NCBI RefSeq assembly: GCF_001552135.1
Contig: NZ_BCQP01000054.1
Coordinates: forward strand, 30,306 to 94,305
Source of the DNA: Actinomadura chibensis NBRC 106107
GTDB taxonomy: Bacteria; Actinomycetota; Actinomycetes; Streptosporangiales; Streptosporangiaceae
Direction: 5' to 3'
Length of the DNA: 64,000 bases
The notes beneath the pieces are model-generated. The model saw only the letters and a program-made list of their open reading frames with translations, was not told the DNA's origin and ran no database searches. Shown here in pieces: positions 1-8,161 of this stretch. Within the stretch, counting starts at the first letter, position 1; each line of letters starts with the position of its first letter. A program made the position numbers and the translations under genes.

Positions 1-1
1 C

Positions 2-769
2 GCCGCCCGCGTCATGGCGGGCGCCGTGATCGGCGAGGTCATCGGCCTGGACACGCGGACCGACGCCTCCTACCGCGACCTGTTCGAGCAGGGCGAGCGC
101 GTCGTGTCGGCGGTGTCGCTGCGGACGCGGCGGCTCTCCCCGTCCCAGGTGCGGCGGGCCCGCGCGGTGCTCGACCCGCTGGGCGACATCGCGGCGAAGG
201 CGTACGCGGCGGGCGACGAGTCCACGGTGATGGGACGCATGCGGGCCCTCGGCCTGTCCGAGGACGAGGCGCGCGGCGCCGCCGGGGCGTTCTTCCTGAC
301 CGGCACCGAGACCGTCGCGACGCTGCTGCCCCGCCTGTTCGCCCTGCTCATCGACCACGGGCAGCTCGCGCGCGTGGCCGCCGAGCCGGGCCTGCTCGAC
401 CGGGCGATCGAGGAGGCGATGCGGGTGGCGACGCCGACGCCGGTCATGCTGCGGAGCGTGCACCGCCCGGCGGCGGTCGGGGGCGTGGCGATCCGGCCGG
501 GGGAGCGGGTGCTGATCGCGACGCACAACTGCTGCCGCGCGCTCGGTCCGTTCGACCTCGACCGCCCGCACCCGCCGGAGCTGCGGCGGCTGTGGTTCGG
601 CGCCGGGCCGCACTTCTGCATCGGATACCCGCTGGCCATGGCCCAGATCCGGCGGGTCGCCCGGACGCTGCTCGCCGCCGCGCCGCTCGTCGTCACCCGC
701 CGCGCGGCGGCACGCGGCGTCCTCATCCCGACCTACCGGGAACTGGTCGTGCGGAGGGGGTCCGCGTGA
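2..769 (+). CDS. Cytochrome P450, C-terminal part (5' end outside window)
   Basis: The frame is open from base 2, so the start lies upstream; about 255 C-terminal residues are visible. P450s are heme monooxygenases that take electrons from a ferredoxin or flavoprotein partner. Visible landmarks in order are an I-helix oxygen-activation segment (GAFFLTGTETVAT), a K-helix ExxR (EAMR), and the heme loop FGAGPHFCIGYP whose Cys, near visible residue 205, is the axial thiolate. The stop overlaps the next gene as GTGA, so it is translationally coupled to an AMP-forming ligase and then an epimerase, which suggests tailoring of an acyl or ketide product. The substrate cannot be read from the sequence. 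Confidence 0.93.
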   Translation, partial: AARVMAGAVIGEVIGLDTRTDASYRDLFEQGERVVSAVSLRTRRLSPSQVRRARAVLDPLGDIAAKAYAAGDESTVMGRMRALGLSEDEARGAAGAFFLTGTETVATLLPRLFALLIDHGQLARVAAEPGLLDRAIEEAMRVATPTPVMLRSVHRPAAVGGVAIRPGERVLIATHNCCRALGPFDLDRPHPPELRRLWFGAGPHFCIGYPLAMAQIRRVARTLLAAAPLVVTRRAAARGVLIPTYRELVVRRGSA

Positions 770-2274
770 CGCTCGTCCGGCGGCTGCTCGACCAGGGCGC
801 GCGGACGCCGCGCGCCGTCGCGCTCGTCTCCGGGGACGGGACGCGGCTCACCTACGGCGAGCTGCGGCGGCGGGTGCTGGCCGTCCGGCACGGGCTGCTG
901 GCGCGCGGGCTCGCGGAAGGGGACGCGGTGCTGTTCTCGGTGCGGCCGTCGCCGGAGGCGCTCGTCCTGGCGCTCGGCACGGTCGCGGCCGGGGGCGTCG
1001 TCGTGTTCGCCGACCCGGGGGCCGGGCCCGAGATGTTCGCCGCGCGGCTGCGGCTCGCGCGTCCGCGCTGGTCGGCGGCCGAGTCGGTGCTCTACGCGGG
1101 GAGCCGGCTGCGTCCCGTCCGGGCGTACGCGCGGCGGCGCGGGCTGCTGCTGCCGAACCTCGCCGCTTTGCACGGGCCCGATGAGAACGCGATGCGGCAC
1201 GTGTACGTCGGTCGCCGCCTGCCCGGCGTGCCGCGCGGCGCGGTGCCGTTCGCGCGGCTGGCGCGCGGCCCCGCGCCGGAGCCGGACCGCGACCCCGACC
1301 CCGGCGCGCCCGCCGCCGTGATCTTCACGTCGGGGACGACGGCCGCGCCGCGCGCCGTCGTCCACACGCAGGCGTCGCTCGCGGCGGCGCTCGACCTGTT
1401 CCGGACCCGGCTGCCGCTCGGGCCCGGCGACGTCGTCCACACCGACCAGCTCATGCTCGGCCTGCCGACGCTGATCGCGGGCGCGCGCTGGTCGATGCCG
1501 CCGCTGGCGTGCCCGCCCGCCGAGTTCGCGCGGCTGATGGCGGAGCGGGGCGCGACCCACACGTTCTGCGTTCCCGTCCATCTCGCGGAGATCCTGGACG
1601 CCGTGCCGCGACTGCCCGAGTCGCTCCGGTACGTGCTGCTCGGGGCCGCGCCCGCGCCCGCCGCGATCCTGCGGCGGGCGCTGCGGGCCGCGCCGTTCGC
1701 CGAGGTCCTGTCGGTGTACGCGATGACGGAGATCCTGCCGGTGGCGATCGCGTCGGCGGAGGAGAAGCTCGCGCACACCGGCCCCGGCGACCCGGTCGGC
1801 GCGCCGCTGCCCGGCGTCGGCGCGCGGCTCGCGGGCGACGGCGAACTCCTGCTGTCCGGCCCGAACCTGTGCCGCGGCTACCTCGGCGCGGGCCCCCTCG
1901 CCGAGCTGCCGACCGGCGACCTCGCCCGGCTGGACGGCGGCCGACTCGTCCTCACCGGACGCAAGAAGGACATGCTGATCCGCGGCGAGTTCAACCTCTA
2001 CCCCGGCCTGTACGAGCCGTCGATCGCCGCGCTGCCGGGCGTCGCCGAGGCCGCGATCGTCGGCGTCCCCGACCCGCGCACCGGGGACGAGGAGGTCGTC
2101 CTCGCCGTCGTCGGCGACCCCGGCGACCTGCCGGACCGGCTCCGCCGCGCCCTCCCCGGCGTCATCGACCACGACGCCCTCCCGGACCGGATCGTCGTCC
2201 TGCGCGCCCTGCCGCGCTCCGGCCGCACCCGCAAGCTCGACCGCGACCGCCTCCGCGAACTGGTGCGGCCGTGA
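766..2274 (+). CDS. AMP-forming acyl-CoA ligase / adenylation enzyme (OleC-like superfamily member)
   Basis: A 502-residue ANL-superfamily enzyme that activates a carboxylate as the acyl-AMP. The start is the GTG overlapping the P450 stop; upstream codons in this frame lie inside the P450. Motifs in order: phosphate loop FTSGTTAAPRAVVHT (about residue 187), the A5-type SVYAMTE (about 320), the hinge region TGRKKDMLIRGEFN (about 400) and the C-terminal catalytic Lys in SGRTRKLDRD (about 491). It overlaps the next gene by GTGA. Association with a P450 and a 3-beta-HSD-like epimerase resembles ole-type (OleC/OleD) beta-lactone or long-chain ketone clusters, but an OleA-type thiolase is not in view, so a plain fatty-acyl or aryl-CoA ligase remains possible. 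Confidence 0.88.
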   Translation: MTLVRRLLDQGARTPRAVALVSGDGTRLTYGELRRRVLAVRHGLLARGLAEGDAVLFSVRPSPEALVLALGTVAAGGVVVFADPGAGPEMFAARLRLARPRWSAAESVLYAGSRLRPVRAYARRRGLLLPNLAALHGPDENAMRHVYVGRRLPGVPRGAVPFARLARGPAPEPDRDPDPGAPAAVIFTSGTTAAPRAVVHTQASLAAALDLFRTRLPLGPGDVVHTDQLMLGLPTLIAGARWSMPPLACPPAEFARLMAERGATHTFCVPVHLAEILDAVPRLPESLRYVLLGAAPAPAAILRRALRAAPFAEVLSVYAMTEILPVAIASAEEKLAHTGPGDPVGAPLPGVGARLAGDGELLLSGPNLCRGYLGAGPLAELPTGDLARLDGGRLVLTGRKKDMLIRGEFNLYPGLYEPSIAALPGVAEAAIVGVPDPRTGDEEVVLAVVGDPGDLPDRLRRALPGVIDHDALPDRIVVLRALPRSGRTRKLDRDRLRELVRP

Positions 2275-3197
2275 GGATCGCGGTGACCGGGGCGTCCGGG
2301 TTCGTCGGCGGGACGGTGTGCCGCGTGCTCGTCGCCGAAGGTGCCACGGCGTTCGCGTTCGGCCGCCGCCCCGCCGTGGACCCGGCGCACGTCGCCGGCG
2401 CGGCCTACCGTTCGTGGGATCTCACGCGCGGCCCGCTCCGCGACGCGCCGGAGGTGGACGCGGTGATCCACTGCGCCGGGAGCGTCACCGACTGGGGCCC
2501 GCCCGCCGGGCTGTTCGCCGCCAACCTGACCGGCACCCGGCACGCGCTCGCCTCCTTCCCCGGCGCGCGGTTCGTCCACGTCAGCACGGCCAGCGTGTAC
2601 GACCCGTCCCGGCCGAGCGTGCTCGCCGCCGAGGACGAGGCGCCGGTCGCCCGCTACCCGACCGCCTACGCCGCGTCGAAGGCCGCCGCCGAGCGGGCCG
2701 CCGCGGCGCGCGGCGCGGTCGTGCTGCGGCCGCACGCGGTGTACGGGCCGGGCGACACGACGCTGCTGCCGCGCGTCCTCGCGGCGGTGCGCGGCCCGCT
2801 CCTGCCCGCCGCCGGGACGGGCCGCCAGCGCGTCAGCCTCACCTCCGTCGGCAACCTCGCCCGCGCCTGCCTGCTCGCCGCGGCCGGGCCGGTGGACTCG
2901 GGCGTCTTCAACGTCGCGGACGCGGCCCCGGTCACGATCGACGGCGCGCTCCGGGAGATCCTGCGCGAGCGGGGCGTCCGGGCGCGTCCGGTGTACGTGC
3001 CCGCCGGGCTCGCCCGGCCGCTCGCCGCCGTGGCCGAAGGCGTGTTCCTGCTCGCGCGCCGTCCCGACCCGCCGCGCCTCACCCGGTACGCGGTCGGCCA
3101 CCTGGCCCTGGAGCGCACGCTCGACATCACGGCCGCGAGGACGGTCCTCGGGTACGACCCCGCGCCCACGTCGTTCGCCGGAGCGGCCGACTGGTGA
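2271..3197 (+). CDS. NAD(P)-dependent epimerase/dehydratase (extended SDR, OleD/3-beta-HSD-like)
   Basis: A 308-residue extended short-chain dehydrogenase. The GTG start overlaps the ligase stop (GTGA). The N-terminal Rossmann motif is GASGFVGG (residues 7-14), followed by the acidic strand end, HCAGSV, a catalytic STASVY serine and the YAASK catalytic Tyr-Lys pair near residues 134-140. The family oxidises or reduces hydroxyl groups on sugars, sterols or acyl chains. As last gene of the P450-ligase operon it probably acts on the ligase product, as OleD does on 2-alkyl-3-keto acids; that role is inference. The stop codon sits inside the first palindrome that controls the following gene. Confidence 0.9.
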   Translation: MRIAVTGASGFVGGTVCRVLVAEGATAFAFGRRPAVDPAHVAGAAYRSWDLTRGPLRDAPEVDAVIHCAGSVTDWGPPAGLFAANLTGTRHALASFPGARFVHVSTASVYDPSRPSVLAAEDEAPVARYPTAYAASKAAAERAAAARGAVVLRPHAVYGPGDTTLLPRVLAAVRGPLLPAAGTGRQRVSLTSVGNLARACLLAAAGPVDSGVFNVADAAPVTIDGALREILRERGVRARPVYVPAGLARPLAAVAEGVFLLARRPDPPRLTRYAVGHLALERTLDITAARTVLGYDPAPTSFAGAADW

Positions 3198-3247
3198 TCG
3201 TCAACCTCGGGTTGACGATCGAGGGCGCGTCAACCTATGGTTGACGC
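3196..3247 (+). promoter_or_regulatory. Promoter with two palindromic operators, leaderless start
   Basis: Two inverted repeats share the core GTCAACC-NNN-GGTTGAC. The first (3196-3220) has perfect 11-bp arms around TCG; the second (3227-3247) has perfect 9-bp arms around TAT and ends directly at the ATG. The right arm of the first contains TTGACG (3212-3217), a -35-like box, and the centre of the second contains TATGGT (3236-3241), a -10-like box 18 bp downstream. This places transcription start at about the A of the ATG, so the message is probably leaderless. Repression by a dimeric regulator covering both boxes is inferred. Confidence 0.75.
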
Positions 3248-3991
3248 ATGACGGAATCCACCGAATCCACCGGACCCGCGCAGCCCGTCCAGATCCGCCT
3301 GGACGACCTGATCAACACGATCAAGAAGGTCCACTCCGACGCGCTCGAACAGCTCACCAGCGCCGTGCTCGCCGCCGAGCACCTCGGCGAGGTCGCCGAC
3401 CACCTCATCGGCCACTTCGTCGACCAGGCCCGCCGGTCCGGCGCGTCCTGGACCGACATCGGCAAGAGCATGGGCGTGAGCAAGCAGGCCGCGCAGAAGC
3501 GGTTCGTCCCGAAGGGCGAGAGCTCGGACCTGGACCCCTCGCAGGGCTTCTCCCGCTACACCGCCCGCGCCCGCGAGGTGGTCATGGGGTCGATGAACGA
3601 GGCCCGCGCCGCCGGGAACGCCCTGATCACGCCCGCGCACCTCGTCCTCGCGCTGCTCGCCCACCCGACCGCGGTCGGACCCAAGGCGATCACCGCGCAG
3701 GGCGTCCTGCTGGACACCGTCCGCCAGGTCGCGACCGCCGCGCTCCCGCCCGGGGCGGAGGACGTCCCGGACATGATCCCCTTCGACCAGGCCGCGAAGA
3801 AGGTCCTGGAGCTGACGTTCCGCGAGGCCCTCCGCCTCGGCCACAACTACATCGGGACGGAGCACATCGTCCTCGCGCTGCTGGAGTACGAGGACGGCAC
3901 GGGCGTCCTGTCCGAGTCGGGCGTCGACAAGGCGGCGGCGGAGGAGACCATCGCGGCGGAACTGAAGAAACTCGCCGACATGGAGGGATGA
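3248..3991 (+). CDS. Clp N-domain (Clp_N) protein with N-terminal HTH-like region
   Basis: A 247-residue protein. Residues 1-100 are helical and contain a helix-turn-helix-like stretch (SWTDIGKSMGVSKQAAQKRF). Residues about 105-140 and 175-215 form the two repeats of a Clp_N domain (ITPAHLVLALLAHP and IGTEHIVLALLEYE), the substrate- and adaptor-binding head of ClpA/ClpC. No AAA+ ATPase module follows, so it cannot unfold proteins itself; it may bind DNA, a Clp chaperone or both. The ATG start abuts a palindrome and no ribosome binding site is present. The HTH-like segment and the paired operators suggest autoregulation. Function is otherwise unknown. Confidence 0.85.
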   Translation: MTESTESTGPAQPVQIRLDDLINTIKKVHSDALEQLTSAVLAAEHLGEVADHLIGHFVDQARRSGASWTDIGKSMGVSKQAAQKRFVPKGESSDLDPSQGFSRYTARAREVVMGSMNEARAAGNALITPAHLVLALLAHPTAVGPKAITAQGVLLDTVRQVATAALPPGAEDVPDMIPFDQAAKKVLELTFREALRLGHNYIGTEHIVLALLEYEDGTGVLSESGVDKAAAEETIAAELKKLADMEG

Positions 3992-4021
3992 TTTCCGGGC
4001 GCCCGCGCGGTCTGCACCCGT

Positions 4022-4882
4022 ATGGAGAGAATCATCGAGGCCAACGGGGTCGAGCTGTGCGCCGAGACGTTCGGGGACGCCGCCGACGCCCCCGTCCTGC
4101 TCATCGGCAACACCATGCTCACCTGGCCGGACGAGCTCTGCGCGCGCCTCGCCGCGCTGCGCAGGCTCGTCGTCAGGTACGACCTGCGTGGCACGGGGCG
4201 GTCCGCGGCCGCCGACCCCGAGGCCCCCGGCTACACGCTGCGCGACCTCGTCGCGGACGCGGCCGGCGTCCTCGACGCGCACGGGCTGCCGTCCGCGCAC
4301 GTCGCGGGGTTCGGGGTCGGCGGCTGGATCGCCCAGCTCCTCGCGCTTGACCACCCGTCCCGCGTCCGCACCCTCACGCTCGTCGGGACCCGTCCGACCG
4401 CGCCCGGCCCCGCCGACGCCGACCTGCCCGAGCACGCGCCCGCGCTGATGGCCCACATCATGAACCCGCCCGAGGTCGACTGGGCCGACCGGGCGTCGGT
4501 GGTCGCGTTCATGGTGGAGAGCGCGCGGCACCTCGCCGGGCCGTCCTTCGACGAGGCCGAGGCGCGGAGGACCATCGAGCGGATCTACGACCGGACCCCG
4601 GTGAAGGGCGACCCCGGCAAGGCGCACCGCGCGAACCAGATGGCGGCCGCGTTCGCCGCGCTCGACGCCGGGCCGCGCTGGCGGGAGCGGCTCGGCGGGA
4701 TCACCGCGCCGACCCTGGTGATCCACGGCGAGGACGACCCGTTCTTCCCGCTCGGCAACGGCCGCGCCCTCGCCGCCGAGATCCCCGGCGCCGAGCTGCT
4801 CACGCTGCCCGGCACCGGGAACGAGCTGCCGCGCCGCGTCTGGGACGAGGTCGTCCCGGCGCTGCTGCGGCACACGTCCTGA
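4022..4882 (+). CDS. Alpha/beta hydrolase fold protein with degenerate catalytic triad
   Basis: A 286-residue protein most like the RdmC aclacinomycin methylesterase / proline iminopeptidase branch (WPDELCARL, RYDLRGTGRS, ALDHPSRV, APTLVIHGEDDPF). The nucleophile elbow that should read G-x-S-x-G is GFGVG, giving Gly98 in place of Ser, and the C-terminal catalytic His position is Asn267 (GTGNELP instead of GxGHxLP). The acid Asp is kept (GEDDP). Hydrolase chemistry by the classical mechanism is therefore unlikely; a binding, lyase-like or cofactor-free oxygenase role is possible. It lies 30 bp after the Clp_N gene and is convergent with pucR, 8 bp away. Confidence 0.88.
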   Translation: MERIIEANGVELCAETFGDAADAPVLLIGNTMLTWPDELCARLAALRRLVVRYDLRGTGRSAAADPEAPGYTLRDLVADAAGVLDAHGLPSAHVAGFGVGGWIAQLLALDHPSRVRTLTLVGTRPTAPGPADADLPEHAPALMAHIMNPPEVDWADRASVVAFMVESARHLAGPSFDEAEARRTIERIYDRTPVKGDPGKAHRANQMAAAFAALDAGPRWRERLGGITAPTLVIHGEDDPFFPLGNGRALAAEIPGAELLTLPGTGNELPRRVWDEVVPALLRHTS

Positions 4883-4890
4883 GCCGCCGG

Positions 4891-6333
4891 TCAGCCGACC
4901 TGGAGGGCCAGGAAGAAGTCGACCCGGTCCTCCGGGCGGGACAGGTCGCGGCCGGTCAGCTCCTCGATCCGCCGGATCCGGTACCGGACGGAGTTGACGT
5001 GCAGGTGCAGCTCGGCGGCGCAGCGCGTCCACGAGCCGGAGCAGCGCAGGTACGTCTCCAGCGTCCGGACGAGGTCGGCGCCGTGCGCCCGGTCGTAGGC
5101 GTGCAGCGGGCCGAGCAGGCGGCGCCGGAACATCCGCCGGACGTCGTCCGGGACGCTCGCCAGCAGCAGCACGTGCGTGGCCAGCTCGTCGTGCCGGACG
5201 ACCCGCACCGGCCCCGGCCGGGTCGCCGCGAGCCGCCGCGCGTACCGGGCCTCCTCCACCGCGCCGCGCAGCCCGGCGGCGGGCACGACGTCGCTGATCC
5301 CGGCCGCGATCCCGGCGGCGGGCAGGCCGGGGGCGAGCGCGCCGAGGCCGTCTCGCACGCCGGCCGCGACGTCGCGGCCATCGGACGGCACGAGCGCCAG
5401 GGCCTCGCCGTCCAGGAACCCCACCGCCGGACGTGAGCCGGAGAGGATCTCGACGAGCACGGCGCGCAGGTCGTCCGGGCCCAGCCCGCCCGACGCGGCG
5501 ACCGCGACGAGGCCGGGGCCCGCGTCCAGCCCGGCGCGCTCCAGCGGCGGCGCGTCCCCGGTGGCCGCCGCCGTCACGACCTCCTGCGCGAGCCGGGCGT
5601 CCAGGCCCCGCCGGGACCGCTCCAGCGCGACGATCGCGGCCAGCTCGGAGATCAGCGTGCGGCGCTCGGCGGGCCAGTCGGCGGCGTCGCCCTCGGACGC
5701 GACGAACCAGTCCGCCGCGCGCGGCCCGCCCGCGACCGGGACGAGCGACAGGTCGTGGGCGCGCACGTGGTGCGGCAGGCGCGGCGCGGTGAGGAACGCC
5801 CGCGCGAGGCCCGCCGGGTCGGGCGGCGGCGGCCCGGCGACGACCCGCCCGGTCGCGGCCAGGACGTGGCAGTGCCCGACCAGGTCGAGGACGGCGTCGA
5901 GGCCCGTCCCCTCGACGAGGCGGCGGTGCCGGTCCAGGACGTCGGCGAGGTCGGCGGCGCGGGCCCGCGACAGCAGCCGGACGACCTCCTCGGTGATCGT
6001 CGCGAACGCCACGTCCTCGGGGACCTTGAACAGCGGGAGGCGGTGCCGGCGGCACGCCTCGACCAGGTCGTCCGGGATGGCGCCGAGCGTGAGGTCCCAC
6101 GCGGCGAGGCCGGACACGCCCGCGTCCGCGAGCGCCCGCGCGAACGTCTCGGAGTCGGCCGGGCCCGTCCGCCACACGAGCCCGGTCAGGACGAGCTCCC
6201 CGCCGCGCAGGTAGCGGCCGGGGTCGAGCAGGTCGGTGGTGACGACCCAGCGGATCGGGCGGTCCAGCTCGTCCGCCCCGGTCACGACCTCCAGCCGCAG
6301 TCCGGGCATCGCGAGCAGGGCGCGCAGCCTCAT
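4891..6333 (-). CDS. pucR: PucR-family transcriptional regulator of purine catabolism
   Basis: A 480-residue regulator. Residues 1-125 match the PucR (purine catabolism regulator) ligand domain (MRLRALLAMPGLRLEV, ELVLTGLVWR, LPLFKVPEDVAF). The centre is a GGDEF-like scaffold and the C-terminus (about 415-470) is a PucR/CdaR HTH (CAAELHLHVNSVRYRIRRIE). The ATG at 6333 was chosen because homology begins exactly there; upstream codons in frame look non-coding. It is divergent from uraD and the whole urate/allantoin operon, so it very probably controls that operon in response to a purine metabolite. Whether it activates or represses is not visible. Confidence 0.92.
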   Translation of the reverse strand: MRLRALLAMPGLRLEVVTGADELDRPIRWVVTTDLLDPGRYLRGGELVLTGLVWRTGPADSETFARALADAGVSGLAAWDLTLGAIPDDLVEACRRHRLPLFKVPEDVAFATITEEVVRLLSRARAADLADVLDRHRRLVEGTGLDAVLDLVGHCHVLAATGRVVAGPPPPDPAGLARAFLTAPRLPHHVRAHDLSLVPVAGGPRAADWFVASEGDAADWPAERRTLISELAAIVALERSRRGLDARLAQEVVTAAATGDAPPLERAGLDAGPGLVAVAASGGLGPDDLRAVLVEILSGSRPAVGFLDGEALALVPSDGRDVAAGVRDGLGALAPGLPAAGIAAGISDVVPAAGLRGAVEEARYARRLAATRPGPVRVVRHDELATHVLLLASVPDDVRRMFRRRLLGPLHAYDRAHGADLVRTLETYLRCSGSWTRCAAELHLHVNSVRYRIRRIEELTGRDLSRPEDRVDFFLALQVG

Positions 6334-6429
6334 ATGGAGGAATCTACAAAAGGGAGCGGCGGGCGGGGGACACAGTTCGGACGTCCTGCGTCTCGACCTG
6401 CCCCGGCGCGGCTGTGTGTACTGCATGCG
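6334..6429. promoter_or_regulatory. Divergent pucR/uraD promoter region
   Basis: The 96-bp gap separates two divergent starts that both lack a convincing ribosome binding site. On the minus strand TAGATT (6341-6346) lies 7 nt from the pucR ATG; on the plus strand TGTACT (6417-6422) lies 7 nt from the uraD ATG. Both have the spacing expected of leaderless transcripts that start at the A of the ATG. No clear -35 boxes were found, so the boxes are tentative. Confidence 0.4.
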
Positions 6430-6897
6430 ATGAGGGATGAACGGGTGGTGTTCACGGAGGCGGAGCTGTCCGCGTGCTGCGCGTCGCGCCGGTGGGTCGC
6501 GGCGGTCGCGGGCCGCTCGTACGCGGGAGCGGCCGAGCTGCGCGCGGCGGGTGCCGCCGCGCTGGCCGAGCTGACCTGGGCCGACATCGAGGAGGCGCTC
6601 GCCGCGCACCCGCGCGTCGGCGACCGGGCGGCGGGCTGGTCGCGGGCCGAGCAGGCCGGGATGGACGGGGCCGCGCCGGACGTGCGTGCCGCGCTCGCCG
6701 CCGGGAACCGTGCCTACGAGGACCGCTTCGGCCACGTGTTCCTGATCCGCGCCACCGGCCGCACCGCCGAGGAGATGCTCGCCTGCCTGCGGGAACGCCT
6801 CGGGAACGACCCGGAGACCGAACGCGCGGCCGTCCGCCGGGAACTGGCCGGGATCGTCGATCTGCGGCTGGCGAGGTTGGTAGGAGGCGCGCCATGA
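6430..6897 (+). CDS. uraD: 2-oxo-4-hydroxy-4-carboxy-5-ureidoimidazoline (OHCU) decarboxylase
   Basis: A 155-residue protein catalysing the last stereospecific step from urate to S-allantoin, the decarboxylation of OHCU. Recognised by the signature HPRVGDRAAGWSRAEQAGM near residues 60-78, which carries the catalytic His, and by GHVFLIRATGR followed by a helical C-terminus. It is first in the purine operon, divergent from pucR. The ATG at 6430 fits the family N-terminus (FTEAELSACC) and a possible leaderless promoter. Its stop is inside the left end of a dispersed repeat that separates it from uraH, its partner in the pathway. Confidence 0.93.
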   Translation: MRDERVVFTEAELSACCASRRWVAAVAGRSYAGAAELRAAGAAALAELTWADIEEALAAHPRVGDRAAGWSRAEQAGMDGAAPDVRAALAAGNRAYEDRFGHVFLIRATGRTAEEMLACLRERLGNDPETERAAVRRELAGIVDLRLARLVGGAP

Positions 6898-6970
6898 CCG
6901 GAGCGAAGCGAGGATCCTGGCGCGCCCGCCTCGGGGGTCTGGGGGTCGCCCCCCAGAAAGGTAGGGATGC
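6886..6970 (+). repeat. Ribosome-binding-site-carrying dispersed element, copy A
   Basis: This element begins over the uraD stop and ends just before the uraH GTG. A left arm (6886-6894) pairs perfectly with 6918-6926 across a conserved loop region (CCGGAGCGAAGCGAGGA, 6898-6914). A second hairpin, CTGGGGG-TCG-CCCCCCAG, follows, then AAAGGTAGG serving as ribosome binding site. Two other copies lie at 9498 and 38517. The outer direct repeat seen in those copies is not clear here, so this may be the oldest copy. Confidence 0.8.
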
Positions 6971-7285
6971 GTGAGTCTCTCGACGCACGTGCTGGACGCG
7001 GCCAAGGGGCTGCCCGCGGTGGGGGTCGGCGTCCGGTTGGAGCGCCGGGCGGCGGACGGCGGCTGGGCGCCGCTCGCCGAGGCCCGCACCGACGCGGACG
7101 GCCGGATCAGGGATTGGGACGCCGAACCGGGCGCCGGAATTCACCGGCTGGTTTTCGACACCGCCGGGCTGTCGGAGTTCTATCCCGAGGTCGCGGTGGC
7201 GTTCACCGTCACCGACCCGGAAGGGCATGTGCACGTGCCCCTGCTGATCAGCCCGTTCGCCTATTCGACGTACCGAGGGAGCTAG
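6971..7285 (+). CDS. uraH: 5-hydroxyisourate hydrolase (transthyretin-like)
   Basis: A 104-residue transthyretin-related enzyme that hydrolyses 5-hydroxyisourate, the product of urate oxidase, to OHCU. It shows the N-terminal LSTHVLD and the family-specific C-terminal tetrapeptide YRGS; family length is 110-120, so it is slightly short but complete. The GTG start directly follows a dispersed element that supplies AAAGGTAGG as ribosome binding site. Only 5 bp separate it from uox, so HIU made by Uox is handled by adjacent gene products. Confidence 0.95.
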   Translation: MSLSTHVLDAAKGLPAVGVGVRLERRAADGGWAPLAEARTDADGRIRDWDAEPGAGIHRLVFDTAGLSEFYPEVAVAFTVTDPEGHVHVPLLISPFAYSTYRGS

Positions 7286-7290
7286 CGGCG

Positions 7291-8154
7291 ATGGCGACAG
7301 TTCTCGGCCCCAATCGCTACGGGAAGGCGGAGACGCGGGTCGTCCGCGTCACTAGGGACGGCGAGGTCCACCACGTCAAGGACGTCAACGTCAGCGTCTC
7401 CCTGTCGGGCGCGATGGACGAGGTCCATCTGAGCGGCGACAACGCGGCCGTCCTGCCGACCGACAGCCAGAAGAACACCGTGTTCGCGTTCGCGAAGAAG
7501 CACGGGATCGCGGCCGTCGAGGAATTCGGGCTGCTCCTGGCGCGGCATTTCGTGGACTCGCAGCCGACCGTCCACCACGCGCGCGTCGAGATCCACGAAT
7601 ACGCGTGGGAGCGGATCGAGGGCGGGCATTCGTTCGTCCGGAACGGCGGGGAGACGCGGACGGCGCTGGTGCACAGCGACGGCACCGGCGGGGCCGAGTC
7701 GGTCGTGTCGGGGCTGCGGGACATGGTCGTCCTCAACACGACCGGAAGCGAATTCCATGGGTTCGTCCAGGACCAGTACACGACGCTCGAACCCACCGAG
7801 GACCGGATGCTCGCGACCGCCGTGACCGCCCGCTGGCGCCACCGCGGAACCGCCGCCTGGGACGACTCCTACCGCGCCGCCCGCGACCGCCTGCTGCGCG
7901 CCTTCGCCGAGACCTACAGCCTCTCCCTCCAGCAGACCCTTTACGCGATGGGCCGCCGTGTGCTCGACGAATGCGCGGGGATCTGCGAAATACGGCTCTC
8001 GATGCCCAACAAGCACCATTTCCTGGTCGATCTGGAGCCGTTCGGCATGGACAACGACAACGAGGTCTACTTCGCGGCGGACCGGCCGTACGGGCTCATC
8101 GAGGGCACGGTGCTCGACGACGCCGCGCCCGCCGTCCCGTCCGCGTGGAACTGA
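7291..8154 (+). CDS. uox: Urate oxidase (uricase)
   Basis: A 287-residue cofactor-free uricase that oxidises urate to 5-hydroxyisourate and hydrogen peroxide. Family motifs are NRYGKAETRVV with the catalytic Lys, LPTDSQKNT with the catalytic Thr (about residues 54-62), SEFHGFVQDQYTTLEPTEDR and SMPNKHHFLVDLEP. The ATG at 7291 matches the family N-terminus; the frame continues upstream but overlaps uraH. It stops 7 bp before the xanthine dehydrogenase FAD subunit, placing urate production and oxidation in one operon. Confidence 0.96.
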   Translation: MATVLGPNRYGKAETRVVRVTRDGEVHHVKDVNVSVSLSGAMDEVHLSGDNAAVLPTDSQKNTVFAFAKKHGIAAVEEFGLLLARHFVDSQPTVHHARVEIHEYAWERIEGGHSFVRNGGETRTALVHSDGTGGAESVVSGLRDMVVLNTTGSEFHGFVQDQYTTLEPTEDRMLATAVTARWRHRGTAAWDDSYRAARDRLLRAFAETYSLSLQQTLYAMGRRVLDECAGICEIRLSMPNKHHFLVDLEPFGMDNDNEVYFAADRPYGLIEGTVLDDAAPAVPSAWN

Positions 8155-8161
8155 GAGGGCC

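Noticed and set aside
3230..6175. A 981-codon open frame on the minus strand across the Clp_N gene, the hydrolase and pucR
   Set aside because: High GC leaves antisense frames open; its translation is low-complexity Arg/Gly/Pro and it overlaps three well-supported genes.
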